NCBI GenBank assembly: GCA_009772895.1
Contig: WOUP01000002.1
Location: 1-64,000, forward strand
Length of the DNA stretch: 64,000 bases
From: Puniceicoccaceae bacterium 5H
GTDB taxonomy: Bacteria; Verrucomicrobiota; Verrucomicrobiia; Opitutales; Oceanipulchritudinaceae
Direction of reading: 5' to 3'
Numbering within the stretch: the stretch's first letter is position 1; every line of letters starts with the position of its first letter. The position numbers and the translations under genes were made by a program. Positions 50,871-59,927 of this stretch are shown piece by piece. The notes beneath the pieces were generated by a model, which was not told the DNA's origin, did not search any database, and saw nothing but the letters and a program-made list of their open reading frames with translations.

Positions 50871-52379
50871 TTAACGGCCGTCGACCGGGGCAGGGGCGGG
50901 CTTGAGGGCATCTTCGGACTGTTCCCGGTCAAGCAACTCTTCAACCGTCGTGCCGCCGCTTTCGGTTTTCAGGTGGTTTTCGCGGTGGTCGAGGTAGTCC
51001 TTCAGCAGCGGGTCGACGCCCGCCACGAGATCCAGCCCTCCGTTGTTCCCCTGATGTTCCAAGGCCTGATGCACCTCGGCCAGCTGAAGGTATTTCAGCG
51101 GTCGCGCCGGTTGATAGCGGAACTCTTCCTGCACGTCCGGGTTTTCGTCCGGCACCTTGGAGACCAGCCCCAGTTCGACCAGTTTGTTGATCGACTCGTT
51201 GAGCATGTTACGGGGGGCGCGCAGGTGTGCGGAAAGCTGATCGAGGCCCGTTGGCGGCTCGCCGTGGTGGAAGCGGCGGCAGATGTAGAGCAGGGCGCCG
51301 ATCGTCAGGCTATGGCGGACGAGTTGGCTGCTGCGGTCCCAGGCGCTCTGGTCAGCCAGGAAATGTACATTCTGCGCCGCATACGATATCTGACCTCCGA
51401 CCAGCACCAGCATCCATGAGAAATACAGGCCGATCATCAAGACCGGGACGATGGCGACGGACCCGTAGAGGCTCTGCAGGCGGATGACCTGGCCGACGTA
51501 AATCGTGGAGATGAAGTTGTTGGCGATGAGCAGCGTGGCTGCGACCGCACCGCCCAGGAGCGCCGGGCGCACGTTGACCTGCGTGTTGGGGAAGAAAAGG
51601 TAGAAGAACGTCAGCAGCAGGGTGAGGATGCACAGTGATGGGACGAGCGCCAGGAATCGCGTGAGGGGGCCGAAGTCGGGCAGCCAATCGAAAAAGCCGC
51701 CGAGAAAGGAGGCCGAGAGGAAGGCGCCCGTGCCGAGGCCCAGGATCGTGCCGAGGCTGATGAAGGCCCAGTAAAAGACGATGCGGTAGCCCCATTCGCG
51801 CCCCTTCTTGACGCCCCAGATGTCGTTGAGCGTGTTTTCGATCGTGGTGAGCAACTGGATGACGATCCAGATGAGGACCAGCAGGCCGATGATGCCGAAG
51901 AGGGTAGAGCCGCCGGTGCTGATGCCACTGAGCGTGTTTTGCGCGCCGTTGATGATCTCCGAGATCAGCGAATCCAGCTCGGAGGCGGCGTGTTGGGTGG
52001 CGGTGCCGGCTGCGTTGACGGCGTCCGCCGTGGCGGCACTACCGGGTTGTTCCAGGCGGATGTATTCGCCCAGCGAGGGCGCGAGGAAAATCATCAACCG
52101 CTTGATCTGATCTTCCGCGTTGCTGGGCCAGAACGAGGAGGAGATCAGCACCACGATGACCACCAGCGGCCCCAGCGCGAGCAGCGTGGAGTAGGCGAGG
52201 GCGGCGGCTCGGGTGAGGATGCCGTTTTGCAGCACGCCGTGGTAGGTGATGGCCACGAGACGGGCGATCTTCACCTTCCAGGTGGCAACGTTTTCCCGCG
52301 CCTGGAGCGGCGTTTGGGCCCAGATGTCATGGCTCCAGTAGCGCTGGACCTTGGCGATGTTGTTTTGCAGCGATTTCAC
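50871..52379 (-). CDS. YihY/virulence factor BrkB family membrane protein
   Basis: A 502-residue protein. Residues 40-340 carry the six-helix YihY/BrkB domain: ILTRAAALAYSTLLALGPLVVI near residue 55, the WIVIQLLTTIENTLNDIWGVKKGR segment near residue 170, and SLYGSVAIVPVLMIGLYFSWMLVLVGGQISY near residue 305. The last 150 residues form a soluble domain that includes a winged-helix-like region (LDQLSAHLRAPRNMLNESINKLVELGLVSKV). YihY proteins were once taken for RNase BN, which is now considered wrong; they may transport or handle membrane lipids. Function not established. Confidence 0.88.
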   Translation of the reverse strand: MKSLQNNIAKVQRYWSHDIWAQTPLQARENVATWKVKIARLVAITYHGVLQNGILTRAAALAYSTLLALGPLVVIVVLISSSFWPSNAEDQIKRLMIFLAPSLGEYIRLEQPGSAATADAVNAAGTATQHAASELDSLISEIINGAQNTLSGISTGGSTLFGIIGLLVLIWIVIQLLTTIENTLNDIWGVKKGREWGYRIVFYWAFISLGTILGLGTGAFLSASFLGGFFDWLPDFGPLTRFLALVPSLCILTLLLTFFYLFFPNTQVNVRPALLGGAVAATLLIANNFISTIYVGQVIRLQSLYGSVAIVPVLMIGLYFSWMLVLVGGQISYAAQNVHFLADQSAWDRSSQLVRHSLTIGALLYICRRFHHGEPPTGLDQLSAHLRAPRNMLNESINKLVELGLVSKVPDENPDVQEEFRYQPARPLKYLQLAEVHQALEHQGNNGGLDLVAGVDPLLKDYLDHRENHLKTESGGTTVEELLDREQSEDALKPAPAPVDGR

Positions 52380-52426
52380 GGCCGAGCATCAAGATAAAGG
52401 GCCGCGCCGCTTCCGGCAAGAGGTCT

Positions 52427-53326
52427 CTAGCTCAAAGCGCTGAACCAATGTCCCAGCAGGGTGGTCGCCTTTTCGCTTTCTTCGGCGCGTTCGGCCAGAA
52501 TCTGCGCGATTTGCAGGTAGGCGAAGTAGCCTGTGCCCAAAATGGCGACGCCCGCGGCGGGCAGGAAGATGCGCATGCGCGTGGTGAGGGTGGCGACGTA
52601 GATGCCGACGGAGGAGCCGATGGTGGCCCAGATGAGGGCTTGTGCATGCGGGTCGTCCAGCAGCATACGCCCCCAATAATAGAGACCGAAATAGCCCAGG
52701 AAAAACATGCAACGCACGCGCAACAGCGGGTAGATGGTCGTCATGCCGGCGAGTGCCAGCAGGGCAAACAACACATCGATCATGGCCAGCAGCACCGCGA
52801 CGGAAAACTGAGGCATGACAGCTGGATCCGCACCCTGCTCAGGCGTGCTGAAACCCGCGAACTCCATGTAATAGCGGTAGACGCCCTGGAAGAAATCGAG
52901 GTGGGAGAGGATCAGGAACGCGGCGGTGGCCAGCAGGCAGATCCCAATGATATTGGTCGACCAGCCGGCGATGCGCTTGCGCCAGTCGAGGTTGGCGCTC
53001 AGGTGCCGGGTATCCTCGGTCTTGCCTTCGGCGGCGGCGAGGATGTCCTGCACGCTGACGACCTCGTCGTCTTCGTCTTCTCCGGTCAGCAGGCTGATTT
53101 CCTCCGAGCTCTTTTTGCGCAACGAGAGGCGCCTCCGCTCGGGGAAGACCTGTTGTTTCAGCTCTTCGTTGGAGCCTACGGCCGCCCACGATTCGAGCTC
53201 GTCATCGTAATACAGCGTTTCTCGCGTTACCTGGCCTGCTTCGGCCAGCGTCACGAGCTTGTCCACGCTATAGGGCCCCTTCGCGTTTTCCGAATCGGGC
53301 TGACGGATGTAGTATTCCTCGGGCAT
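52427..53326 (-). CDS. GYF-domain membrane protein
   Basis: A 299-residue protein. Residues 4-50 form a GYF_2-type domain (YYIRQPDSENAKGPYSVDKL...YDDELESWAAV), which binds peptides in other proteins. Residues 55-110 are charged linker, then about five membrane helices (about 120-280). The GYF part faces the cytoplasm. No known membrane domain is recognised. It lies 47 bases upstream of the YihY/BrkB gene on the same strand and may share its transcript. Function unknown. Confidence 0.7.
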   Translation of the reverse strand: MPEEYYIRQPDSENAKGPYSVDKLVTLAEAGQVTRETLYYDDELESWAAVGSNEELKQQVFPERRRLSLRKKSSEEISLLTGEDEDDEVVSVQDILAAAEGKTEDTRHLSANLDWRKRIAGWSTNIIGICLLATAAFLILSHLDFFQGVYRYYMEFAGFSTPEQGADPAVMPQFSVAVLLAMIDVLFALLALAGMTTIYPLLRVRCMFFLGYFGLYYWGRMLLDDPHAQALIWATIGSSVGIYVATLTTRMRIFLPAAGVAILGTGYFAYLQIAQILAERAEESEKATTLLGHWFSALS

Positions 53327-53396
53327 GGGAAGCAGGGGACATCCTTAGTGGGCTAACCTTGAACAGCAAGCAAAATGCGCGCCTCAAACGACAGAA

Positions 53397-53424
53397 AAGC
53401 CCCCAGCCAGAGGCCGGAGGCTAC
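53397..53424 (-). terminator. intrinsic terminator of the GH51 gene
   Basis: On the minus strand a stem AGCCTCCGGCC with GGCTGGGGGCT (G-T pairs allowed) around TCTG is followed by TTTTC. It lies 27 bases past the GH51 stop. Confidence 0.75.
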
Positions 53425-53450
53425 GTATATAAATACCTGAAGCAGTGCGT

Positions 53451-55460
53451 TTAACGTTTCTTTAACCGAAGCACTGTCAGCGAATTGGCTGGCGCGGCCA
53501 GGCTCACCCCTCCGCTCACCTTTACCGTCGATTTCTCGGGCTTGAGGGTGTCCGGTTGTTCCCAGGTGTTCACGGCCTTGGGCTCACCGGTCAGCACCCA
53601 CTGCTGGGCCTGCGACCGGAAGGAACCGAACTGGGCCGGGTCGAGCGTGAGCTCTTCGGCCGCGTCGGAGGGGTTGACGATCTTCACGATCACGTCACCG
53701 CTCTGCGAGTCCTCGACCACGGAGACCGCGAGGGCGGAATCTTCGGCGGAGAGATCGCTCGGCAGGTAGGTGTCGCCCGCGTTCACGGAGAAGAGCTTTT
53801 GCACGTAGTAGTTGGGGGTGTGCAGGATGTCCGTGCCGGTGAAGTAAATCATGTCCGGCCGCCACTGAGTGTGTCCTTCGCGCCCCAGCAGCGGGGCGTA
53901 GGAGGCGAGCTCGACCAGGTCGCCGTTGCGCTCGATTCCGGTCAGGTAGGCGGCTTCGGCCAAGGCAGAGCGCAGGGTATTGGCGCGGTCCGGTTCGTGG
54001 GCCGCATATTCCCCCAGGTAGACGTGCGGGCCGTTGCGGTCGTAGCTGTCATAGCGGTCCAGATTGTCCAGCAGCCATTCCGGCGGCACGTAGTAGTGTT
54101 CGTCGACCATCTCGAGGTCCATCTTGCGGGCGAGTTCCCAGCCGTCCTCGAAGTCCGGGCCGCTGTGGAAGGGGCCGACGGTGCCGATGACGGTGATGTC
54201 CGGATACTGTTCGCGCACCGCGTCGGTGATCATCTTGAAGCGCTCGCCAAAGACGTCGGTGATGTGGTCTTCGTTGCCCACGCCGAGGTATTTGAGGTTG
54301 AAGGGCTCCGGGTGGCCCGCTTCGGCGCGCCTGGAGCCCCACTCGGAGTCGGCGGGCCCGTTGGCGTATTCGATCAGGTCCAGCACTTCCTGCACGTAAG
54401 CGTCCATCTCGTCCATCGGGATGCCTCGCTGCCCGGCGCCCTTGGTGTGGCCGGCGTTCTGGCAGGTGACGCCCGCCGGCACCACCGGCAGCGGTTCGGC
54501 GCCAATGTCTTCACAGAACTGGAAATACTCGAAGTAGCCGAGGCCGAGGCTCTGCTGGTAGCCCCAGAGGTTGAACTGCGACTTGCGCGTCTCGATCGGG
54601 CCGATGGTATCCTTCCAGCGGTACATGTTGTCGAGGTTGTGCCCGTGGGCGACGCAGCCACCAGGGAAGCGGATAAACTTGGGCTGCATGTTGGCCAAGG
54701 TCTGGGCCAGGTCCTTGCGCAAGCCGTTCTGGCGTCCCTTGAAGGTGTCCTCCGGGAAGAGCGAGATCATGTCCAGCGCGACGCCACCCTGGCCTTTGGC
54801 CAGCAGGACCAGCCGTGCCTTTGGGTCGGTCTGACGCGCGGTCAGCGTGGTTTCGACCTTCTGCCATTCATCGCCCTGAACCTCAAAGGTTTCCTTGGCC
54901 AGCACCTTTCCGTCCTGGCTTTCGATCCGCACCTCCATCGGCATCGGCTCGCCGTTGTGGAAGGGTTCGCCGCCCCAGCGCGGACCCATGTAGGTTAGTC
55001 GGGCGAAAACGGAGAAATCGTACTGCTTGCCCTTGGTTACCGGGATGCCGTCGTAGCCGGGGTTCATCAGGCCGACGCCGTCGCCCACCTCCTTGGTATG
55101 CAACACGAGGGCGTGCGGATTGTTTTCGTGCAGGGGCACGGCGCCGTCGAGGCTCCAGCCGCCCTTGGCCCCGCCCCGCTCGACGAGCTCCCAACTGGTA
55201 AAGTTGTTCCACTTGGGGTTGGAGTAGGCCGAATATTCAAAGGAGCGGTTCTGGACCAGCTCGCCATACAGGCCACCATCGGCGCCCCAGTTGATGTCTT
55301 CGAAGAACAGGCCGAAGAGGTCGGGGCTGATTTCCTTGGCCTGGTCGGCATGGACGCTCAGCTCGACCGGTGCAGCCGAGAGTGTGGGTGAAAGGGCAGG
55401 TGCCAGCGTGGCGAGGGCCAACGTGCCGGCGAGGAGGGAACGGGGTTTTGCAGGGGTCAT
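53451..55460 (-). CDS. alpha-L-arabinofuranosidase, GH51 family, secreted
   Basis: Releases arabinose from arabinan or arabinoxylan. The 669-residue protein has a signal peptide (about residues 1-30), then DLFGLFFEDINWGADGG, an N-terminal carbohydrate-binding-like region (about 100-220), and the catalytic barrel. Seen: FIRFPGGCVAHGHNL near residue 265, YLGVGNEDH with the acid/base Glu near residue 393, and VYLGEYAAH with the nucleophile Glu near residue 482. The end of the protein is the usual beta-sandwich. It supports plant polysaccharide degradation, as does the GH130 enzyme at 4.6 kb. No sugar transporter or regulator is adjacent. Confidence 0.93.
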   Translation of the reverse strand: MTPAKPRSLLAGTLALATLAPALSPTLSAAPVELSVHADQAKEISPDLFGLFFEDINWGADGGLYGELVQNRSFEYSAYSNPKWNNFTSWELVERGGAKGGWSLDGAVPLHENNPHALVLHTKEVGDGVGLMNPGYDGIPVTKGKQYDFSVFARLTYMGPRWGGEPFHNGEPMPMEVRIESQDGKVLAKETFEVQGDEWQKVETTLTARQTDPKARLVLLAKGQGGVALDMISLFPEDTFKGRQNGLRKDLAQTLANMQPKFIRFPGGCVAHGHNLDNMYRWKDTIGPIETRKSQFNLWGYQQSLGLGYFEYFQFCEDIGAEPLPVVPAGVTCQNAGHTKGAGQRGIPMDEMDAYVQEVLDLIEYANGPADSEWGSRRAEAGHPEPFNLKYLGVGNEDHITDVFGERFKMITDAVREQYPDITVIGTVGPFHSGPDFEDGWELARKMDLEMVDEHYYVPPEWLLDNLDRYDSYDRNGPHVYLGEYAAHEPDRANTLRSALAEAAYLTGIERNGDLVELASYAPLLGREGHTQWRPDMIYFTGTDILHTPNYYVQKLFSVNAGDTYLPSDLSAEDSALAVSVVEDSQSGDVIVKIVNPSDAAEELTLDPAQFGSFRSQAQQWVLTGEPKAVNTWEQPDTLKPEKSTVKVSGGVSLAAPANSLTVLRLKKR

Positions 55461-55583
55461 TGTAGATATATGCGCTAATTGTAAACGAAACCCGCCCGCT
55501 TTTCGCGACCACGAAAATCAGAACGTAAACCCGCCGTGCGGTTTCTGTTGCCAGCGGCCCGGAGACCCGCGCAATTTGGTGGG

Positions 55584-56732
55584 ATGCACAGACAGGCGTT
55601 CGATCAGCCAGATTATTACGTCGCCAATTGCCGGGCGGGCCTGGAGCCGGTGTTGGAGCGCGAATTGAAGGAGCTCGGCTGCGAGATCGCCTTTGTCGGC
55701 ACGCGCATGGTAGCCTTTCACGGCAGCGTCGAAGACTTCTACCGCGCCAACATGGCCCTGCGCACCGCCATCAATGTGCTGCGCCCGATCCGGAAGTTCC
55801 GCGCCAAGGATTACGACATTCTCTACTTTCAGGCGCGCAAGGCCCCGTGGCACAAGCTGTTCGAGGTGGACAAGACGATCCGCATCGACGTGAAGGGCCA
55901 GTCGCAGAACTTCCGCAACTCCCAATACACCGTGCACCGCGTGAAGGACGCCATCGTCGACACCTTCCGCAAGCTCACCGACGGCTACCGCCCCTCGATC
56001 GAAAAGCGCGAGCCCGATGTGCACGTGGTGGCCTTCGTGCACCGCGATGAGGTGACGCTCTATCTCGACGGCGCGGGCGAGCCGCTCTTCAAGCGCGGCT
56101 ATCGCCTCGAGCACGGCGAGGCCCCGCTGAAGGAAGACCTCGCGGCCGGGCTGCTGCAGCTGGCCGGCTACAAGGGCGACCGCGATTTCGTCGACCCCAT
56201 GTGCGGCTCGGGCACGTTTCTCTGCGAAGCCTACCTGCTCGCCAATCGCATCGCGCCCAACCTCAACCGGCACTTCGCTTTCCAGAACTGGCTCGATTTC
56301 GACGAGGCGGCCTTCGAGCGTGCGCGCCAGTCGCTGATCGAGCGCCAGCAGGAGGCGGCGGTGGCCTTCCACGGTTTCGAGGAAGACGCTGCTACGCGCA
56401 AGGTGCTCGAGCGCATCGTCGTGGACCACTTCGGCGACGACCCGGCCTTCCGGATCCACCCCCACCGCTTCCAGGACGGCGACGAGACGTTTGCCCAAAG
56501 CCTGGTGGTGACCAATCCGCCATACGGGGTGCGCCTGCAGTCGAAGGAGGGCGACCTCAACCGCCTTTACGCCGACCTCGGCAACTTCCTGCGCCACCGT
56601 TGCGAAAAAAGCACCGCCGCCGTGTTTTCCAGCAACTCGGAAGCGCTCAACGCCCTCGGCCTCAAAGTCGCGCACAAGTGGAAGCTCTACAACGGCCAGA
56701 TCGAGGCCCGCCTGGTCCAATACCGGGTGTAA
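55584..56732 (+). CDS. THUMP-domain class I RNA methyltransferase (RlmL N-terminal-like)
   Basis: A 382-residue SAM-dependent methyltransferase. Residues 1-160 contain the THUMP RNA-binding region, and the rest is a Rossmann fold with FVDPMCGSGTFLCEAY near residue 198 (SAM binding) and VVTNPPYGVRL near residue 313, the NPPY motif of N2-guanine or N6-adenine methylation. It resembles RlmL/YpsC proteins modifying 23S rRNA. ATG 55584 is chosen over an in-frame codon at 55536. It lies divergent from the GH51 gene. The exact base is unproven. Confidence 0.9.
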   Translation: MHRQAFDQPDYYVANCRAGLEPVLERELKELGCEIAFVGTRMVAFHGSVEDFYRANMALRTAINVLRPIRKFRAKDYDILYFQARKAPWHKLFEVDKTIRIDVKGQSQNFRNSQYTVHRVKDAIVDTFRKLTDGYRPSIEKREPDVHVVAFVHRDEVTLYLDGAGEPLFKRGYRLEHGEAPLKEDLAAGLLQLAGYKGDRDFVDPMCGSGTFLCEAYLLANRIAPNLNRHFAFQNWLDFDEAAFERARQSLIERQQEAAVAFHGFEEDAATRKVLERIVVDHFGDDPAFRIHPHRFQDGDETFAQSLVVTNPPYGVRLQSKEGDLNRLYADLGNFLRHRCEKSTAAVFSSNSEALNALGLKVAHKWKLYNGQIEARLVQYRV

Positions 56733-56747
56733 CGGGCCGGGTTGATA

Positions 56748-56767
56748 TTGCATAAGAATTTATGCAA
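56748..56767 (+). promoter_or_regulatory. palindrome overlapping the BrnT-like start codon
   Basis: TTGCATAA (56748-56755) and TTATGCAA (56760-56767) form a perfect 8-bp inverted repeat with a 4-base spacer. The right arm contains the toxin ATG at 56762. An antitoxin bound here would block both transcription and translation of the locus. Confidence 0.55.
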
Positions 56768-57047
56768 GTTAAGTGGGTGGAGTTTGAATTCGACCCTGTA
56801 AAAAGCCGGAGCAATCTGGAGAAGCACGGGATCGACTTCGATGCTGCACAGGTACTATGGTCTGATCCTGATGCGGTTATTCTGCCATCTAGATATCCGC
56901 AAGAGCCGCGCTTTCTGGCGATTGCTCGATTAAAGGAGAAACACTGGAGTGCCATCTTTACCGAAAGGGGGCGAACGCATCCGTATCATCAGTGTACGGC
57001 GCGCCCGCGATAATGAGAGGAGTCTCTATGAGCAAAACAGATCATGA
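56762..57047 (+). pseudogene. brnT: BrnT-like toxin gene broken by a frameshift
   Basis: The first 69 codons match the BrnT ribonuclease toxin family: FEFDPVKSRSNLEKHGIDFDAAQ at the N terminus and LAIARLKEKHWSAIFTERG. After the G5 run at 56967-56971 the frame slips and reaches a stop at 57013 with an unrelated ending (HPYHQCTARPR). Dropping one G restores the family ending ERIRIISVRRARDNER and carries the frame to a stop at 57047, overlapping the next gene by 20 bases. So the gene is either a recent pseudogene, a sequencing error or a frame-shifted gene. Normal length would be about 94 residues. Confidence 0.75.
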
Positions 57048-57294
57048 GAATCTGGAAGACCGCTTCGACACAGGGGAGGATGTGCTCGATCACTTCGAGA
57101 CGGACGTCATTGTCACGACGCGACGCTTGAAGGAGCTTAGCCCCATTCTGAACCTTTCCGCTCTGGCGCGCGAGGCAGGGATCAATATCCAAACGTTGCA
57201 GGCAAAAATCCGACGCGATACGCCGCTTTCGGGTGAAGAGACGGCCCGCATCGTGGCCGCTCTCAAGCGGTTCCACCTCGCAACAGTCGCCTGA
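57028..57294 (+). CDS. probable antitoxin of the BrnT-like locus
   Basis: An 88-residue protein encoded right after the BrnT-like gene. It starts MSKTDHENLEDRFDTGEDVLDHFE; the FDxGEDV motif recurs in antitoxins of BrnT/CopG-type pairs. Its C-terminal half (LSALAREAGINIQTLQAKIRRDTPLS...) looks like a helix-turn-helix rather than the ribbon-helix-helix of typical BrnA. It would bind the operator at 56748. The ATG at 57028 overlaps the restored toxin frame. Convergent with nadK, 3 bases from its stop. Confidence 0.7.
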   Translation: MSKTDHENLEDRFDTGEDVLDHFETDVIVTTRRLKELSPILNLSALAREAGINIQTLQAKIRRDTPLSGEETARIVAALKRFHLATVA

Positions 57295-57297
57295 GGC

Positions 57298-58155
57298 CTA
57301 CTGCTCCTGTTGCAGGCGGGAGGGGGTGTCGCCGGTCCAGCGGAGTTTGTTGCGCAGGACTTCAAAGTGCGAGTGGCCCTTGGGCTCGATCAGTTTGAGG
57401 ATGCACTCGGAGCAAATCTGCACCTTCACCGGAAAGCTGTCGGGGTCGCGGGAGAGCTCCTTGCCGTCGGCCGCGATCTGCATGTCCGTCGCGGGGCGCT
57501 CGATGTTGACCGATACGACGCGCCCGTGCGGCATGACGATGGCGCGATTGGAAAGCGTGTGCGGGTTGATCGGCGTGAGCACGAGCCCGTGGGTCTCCGG
57601 GTGCACGATGGGGCCGCCGGCGGCGAGGTTGTAGGCGGTGGAGCCGGTCGGGGTGGCGCAGATCAGGCCGTCGGCGTGGTAGTGGTTTACCAGACGGCCC
57701 CGTTGGGTGACTTCCAGCCGCACGAGGCGGGAGGAGTAGGTCTTGATCACCAGGTCGTTCAACGCCAGCATCGGTTCGCCTTTGTTCAGCTGACACTCCA
57801 GCATGGTGCGCTCACTCAACTCGAACTCGCCCTGCAGCACCATCGGCCATTGGAGCGTGATCTCCTGGGCGGTGAAGTGTGCCATGAAGCCCAAGGTGCC
57901 GAGGTTGACGCCCATGACGGGCACCTGGGCCTGGGCGGCCGCATTGGCCACGCCGAGGATGGAGCCGTCTCCGCCGATCACGACCACGAGCGCAAAGCCC
58001 TGCAGCGACACGGGGTGCTTGGGAAAGTTGGGCAGGATGTCGCCCTCTACGCCCAGTTTGCGGGCGGCCTCGAGCAGCTGGCGGGCAAGGTCTTCGGCCC
58101 CGGCCTTGGAGGTGTTGGGGACGATGGCGATGGGAGAGAGCAGCGGTTGAGTCAT
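57298..58155 (-). CDS. nadK: NAD kinase
   Basis: Makes NADP from NAD and ATP. The 285-residue protein has the [10 protein letters not shown] motif near residue 60, [12 protein letters not shown] near residue 83, [18 protein letters not shown], and the [24 protein letters not shown] segment near residue 165. ATG 58155 overlaps the tlyA stop (ATGA), so the two genes are translationally coupled. The longer frame to 58257 lies inside tlyA and is rejected. Confidence 0.94.
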   Translation of the reverse strand: MTQPLLSPIAIVPNTSKAGAEDLARQLLEAARKLGVEGDILPNFPKHPVSLQGFALVVVIGGDGSILGVANAAAQAQVPVMGVNLGTLGFMAHFTAQEITLQWPMVLQGEFELSERTMLECQLNKGEPMLALNDLVIKTYSSRLVRLEVTQRGRLVNHYHADGLICATPTGSTAYNLAAGGPIVHPETHGLVLTPINPHTLSNRAIVMPHGRVVSVNIERPATDMQIAADGKELSRDPDSFPVKVQICSECILKLIEPKGHSHFEVLRNKLRWTGDTPSRLQQEQ

Positions 58156-58952
58156 GCGACGGGCGCAATCTGTACCACGTCGTCGTCGGAAGCAACTTTC
58201 TTCCACCCCAAGAGAAACTCGCGGTTGCCATCCATGCCTTCGATCGGGGAGTCGCATTGGCCGATCAGCTCCGACCAGGGCATGTGCTGTTCGGCGAAAG
58301 TGCGGATCTTTTCGATCACGGCCTCGTGGATCGCCGGATCGCGGATGATGCCGTGGCCCATGTCGACCTCCTTCTTGCCGGCCTCGAACTGCGGTTTCAC
58401 GAGTGCCACCAGATAGCCGTCGGGGCGCACGCGGTTCCAGGCCGGTCCAAGGATGAGGGTCAGCGAGATAAAGGAGAGGTCCATCACCACCAGATCGTAG
58501 GTCGGGTAGGGTAGCTCCATTTCGTCCAGCTGGCGTGCGTTCACCCGTTCGAAGTTCGTGACGCGCGGGTCCTGCCGCAGCTTGTAGTGCAGCTGCCCAT
58601 GGCCGACGTCCACGCAGGTAGCGTCCTTGGCTCCCGCTTGCAGCAGGCAGTCCGTAAAGCCGCCGGTGGAGGCGCCGACGTCGAGGATGTGCCAGCCGGT
58701 GACGTCCATCGGATAGTTGTCGAGGAAGCCCGCCATCTTCTCCCCGCCGCGGCTGACGAAGCGGGGCGGCTGGATGACGGTCAGCTCGAGGTCGCTGGGG
58801 TAGGTCTTGCCCGGCTTGTCGAGCACCTCGGTGCCATGGCGCACCTTGCCCGCCATGATCAACAGCTTGGCTTGTTCGCGTGAGGGGGCGAGGCTCTGCT
58901 CCACCAGCAGGGCATCGAGGCGCATTTTACGAGGTTTGCCCGAGGCGGCCAT
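58152..58952 (-). CDS. tlyA: TlyA-family 16S/23S rRNA methyltransferase
   Basis: A 266-residue protein with an N-terminal S4 RNA-binding domain ([23 protein letters not shown], residues 10-32) and an FtsJ-like methyltransferase domain: [28 protein letters not shown] near residue 91 (SAM site), the [14 protein letters not shown] strand and the [10 protein letters not shown] catalytic Lys near residue 184. Members 2'-O-methylate ribose in rRNA; some were named haemolysins in error. It precedes nadK in an operon, a common arrangement. Confidence 0.93.
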   Translation of the reverse strand: MAASGKPRKMRLDALLVEQSLAPSREQAKLLIMAGKVRHGTEVLDKPGKTYPSDLELTVIQPPRFVSRGGEKMAGFLDNYPMDVTGWHILDVGASTGGFTDCLLQAGAKDATCVDVGHGQLHYKLRQDPRVTNFERVNARQLDEMELPYPTYDLVVMDLSFISLTLILGPAWNRVRPDGYLVALVKPQFEAGKKEVDMGHGIIRDPAIHEAVIEKIRTFAEQHMPWSELIGQCDSPIEGMDGNREFLLGWKKVASDDDVVQIAPVA

Positions 58953-59290
58953 GGGCGTAATGAGCGCCGCCAGCCAGAGGGTGTCAACGCCGAAGCGGCG
59001 GATGTGTGTTCATAACCCCGCCTGCAAGAGGCCCTTAGTGAGCTTCTATGTCGGGCATTCTGCATCTGCTGAGGTTTTGGGCCCAAGCAGGGCGTTGCCC
59101 TTAAGTAACTGGTGACCATGTGCATGTGTACTAAGTTGATCACCGCGGGCGGTGTGCCCGTGCTTCGCAATAGCGTTTGGAAAGGGTTGAGAATATTGTG
59201 AATAACGTGTGAGTATCTTAATAAAGAACCGTGTGCGAGGACCTTAGCGGAGCTAAAACCGCTGTTTTTCCGGCTTCCGCCTTGACCAAT
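58953..59290. other. promoter region upstream of the dcw cluster
   Basis: This gap separates tlyA (minus) from mraZ (plus). It is AT-rich near 59190-59225, with -35 and -10 candidates such as TTGTGA (59196-59201) and TTAATA (59218-59223), spacing 16, though they are weak. A short AGCGG/CCGCT stem followed by five Ts (59246-59268) might attenuate. No gene is visible. Confidence 0.4.
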
Positions 59291-59330
59291 GTGGGAGATG
59301 GTGGCAAGAAATGGGGAGAAGTGGGAGATG
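59291..59330 (+). promoter_or_regulatory. MraZ box: four TGG-repeats at 10-bp period
   Basis: The ten-base units GTGGGAGATG, GTGGCAAGAA, ATGGGGAGAA and GTGGGAGATG occur in exact 10-base phase from 59291. This is the classic target of MraZ, which binds TGGGN repeats upstream of its own operon. The last unit also serves as the Shine-Dalgarno sequence (GGGAG, 59323-59327) of mraZ, so binding should block transcription and translation together. Confidence 0.85.
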
Positions 59331-59333
59331 CTG

Positions 59334-59795
59334 ATGGTGGCTGAAGACGCGGACACATTCGATACCAAGGTCTACGTGGGTGAATACTCCCACCGCCTGG
59401 ATCAACGTGGCCGTGTCACAGTGCCGTCGGACTTCCGCGTCGAGGGGGACGAAGGAAACTACTACTTCGCCTGGCCGCACCCCGAGGGTTACGTGGCTGT
59501 CTTCCCGCCCGCCATGCAGCAGGAGCTGCTGGAAAAAACCCGTGCGATCAAACAGAGCGACCGGGATGGGCAGAAGATGCTGCGCCAGCTCTTCGGCAAC
59601 GGCTGCCAGTTTGGTTGCGACAAGCAGGGCCGCATCCTCATTCCCCAAAAGCTCCTGCAAAAGGTTGGAATCGAGAAGGACGTCACCTTCGTCGGGACTG
59701 GCCGCACCTTTCAGATCTGGTCGACGGAACGCTACACCACGGAAGACGAGGAAGATTTCGACTTTGTCTCCACCATGAGCGCCCTCGGCATCTAA
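59334..59795 (+). CDS. mraZ: transcriptional regulator MraZ
   Basis: Binds the MraZ box and represses the division and cell wall cluster. The protein has two AbrB-like swapped-hairpin domains: VYVGEYSHRLDQRGRVTVPSDFR near residue 15 and FGCDKQGRILIPQKLLQKVGIEKD near residue 95. The start is placed at ATG 59334 (153 residues), six bases after GGGAG. ATG 59328 would be too close to the ribosome site, and an upstream ATG would translate through the operator repeats. It is first in the run to rsmH, ftsL, ftsI and murE. Confidence 0.92.
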   Translation: MVAEDADTFDTKVYVGEYSHRLDQRGRVTVPSDFRVEGDEGNYYFAWPHPEGYVAVFPPAMQQELLEKTRAIKQSDRDGQKMLRQLFGNGCQFGCDKQGRILIPQKLLQKVGIEKDVTFVGTGRTFQIWSTERYTTEDEEDFDFVSTMSALGI

Positions 59796-59927
59796 CCCTT
59801 CATGCAACTTTCCTCCATCAGTCACACCCCCCATCGCCGCTTCTATTCGGGCTAGGCCCCACGGCACGCCCGCTGTCCGCCTCCCGATTCTCTCCGCACT
59901 TCATTCACCTGTTCTCTGATTCTGTTG

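Noticed and set aside
52389-53356. Plus-strand frame opposite the GYF-domain gene
   Set aside because: Antisense shadow; the minus-strand GYF domain and helices are clearly real.
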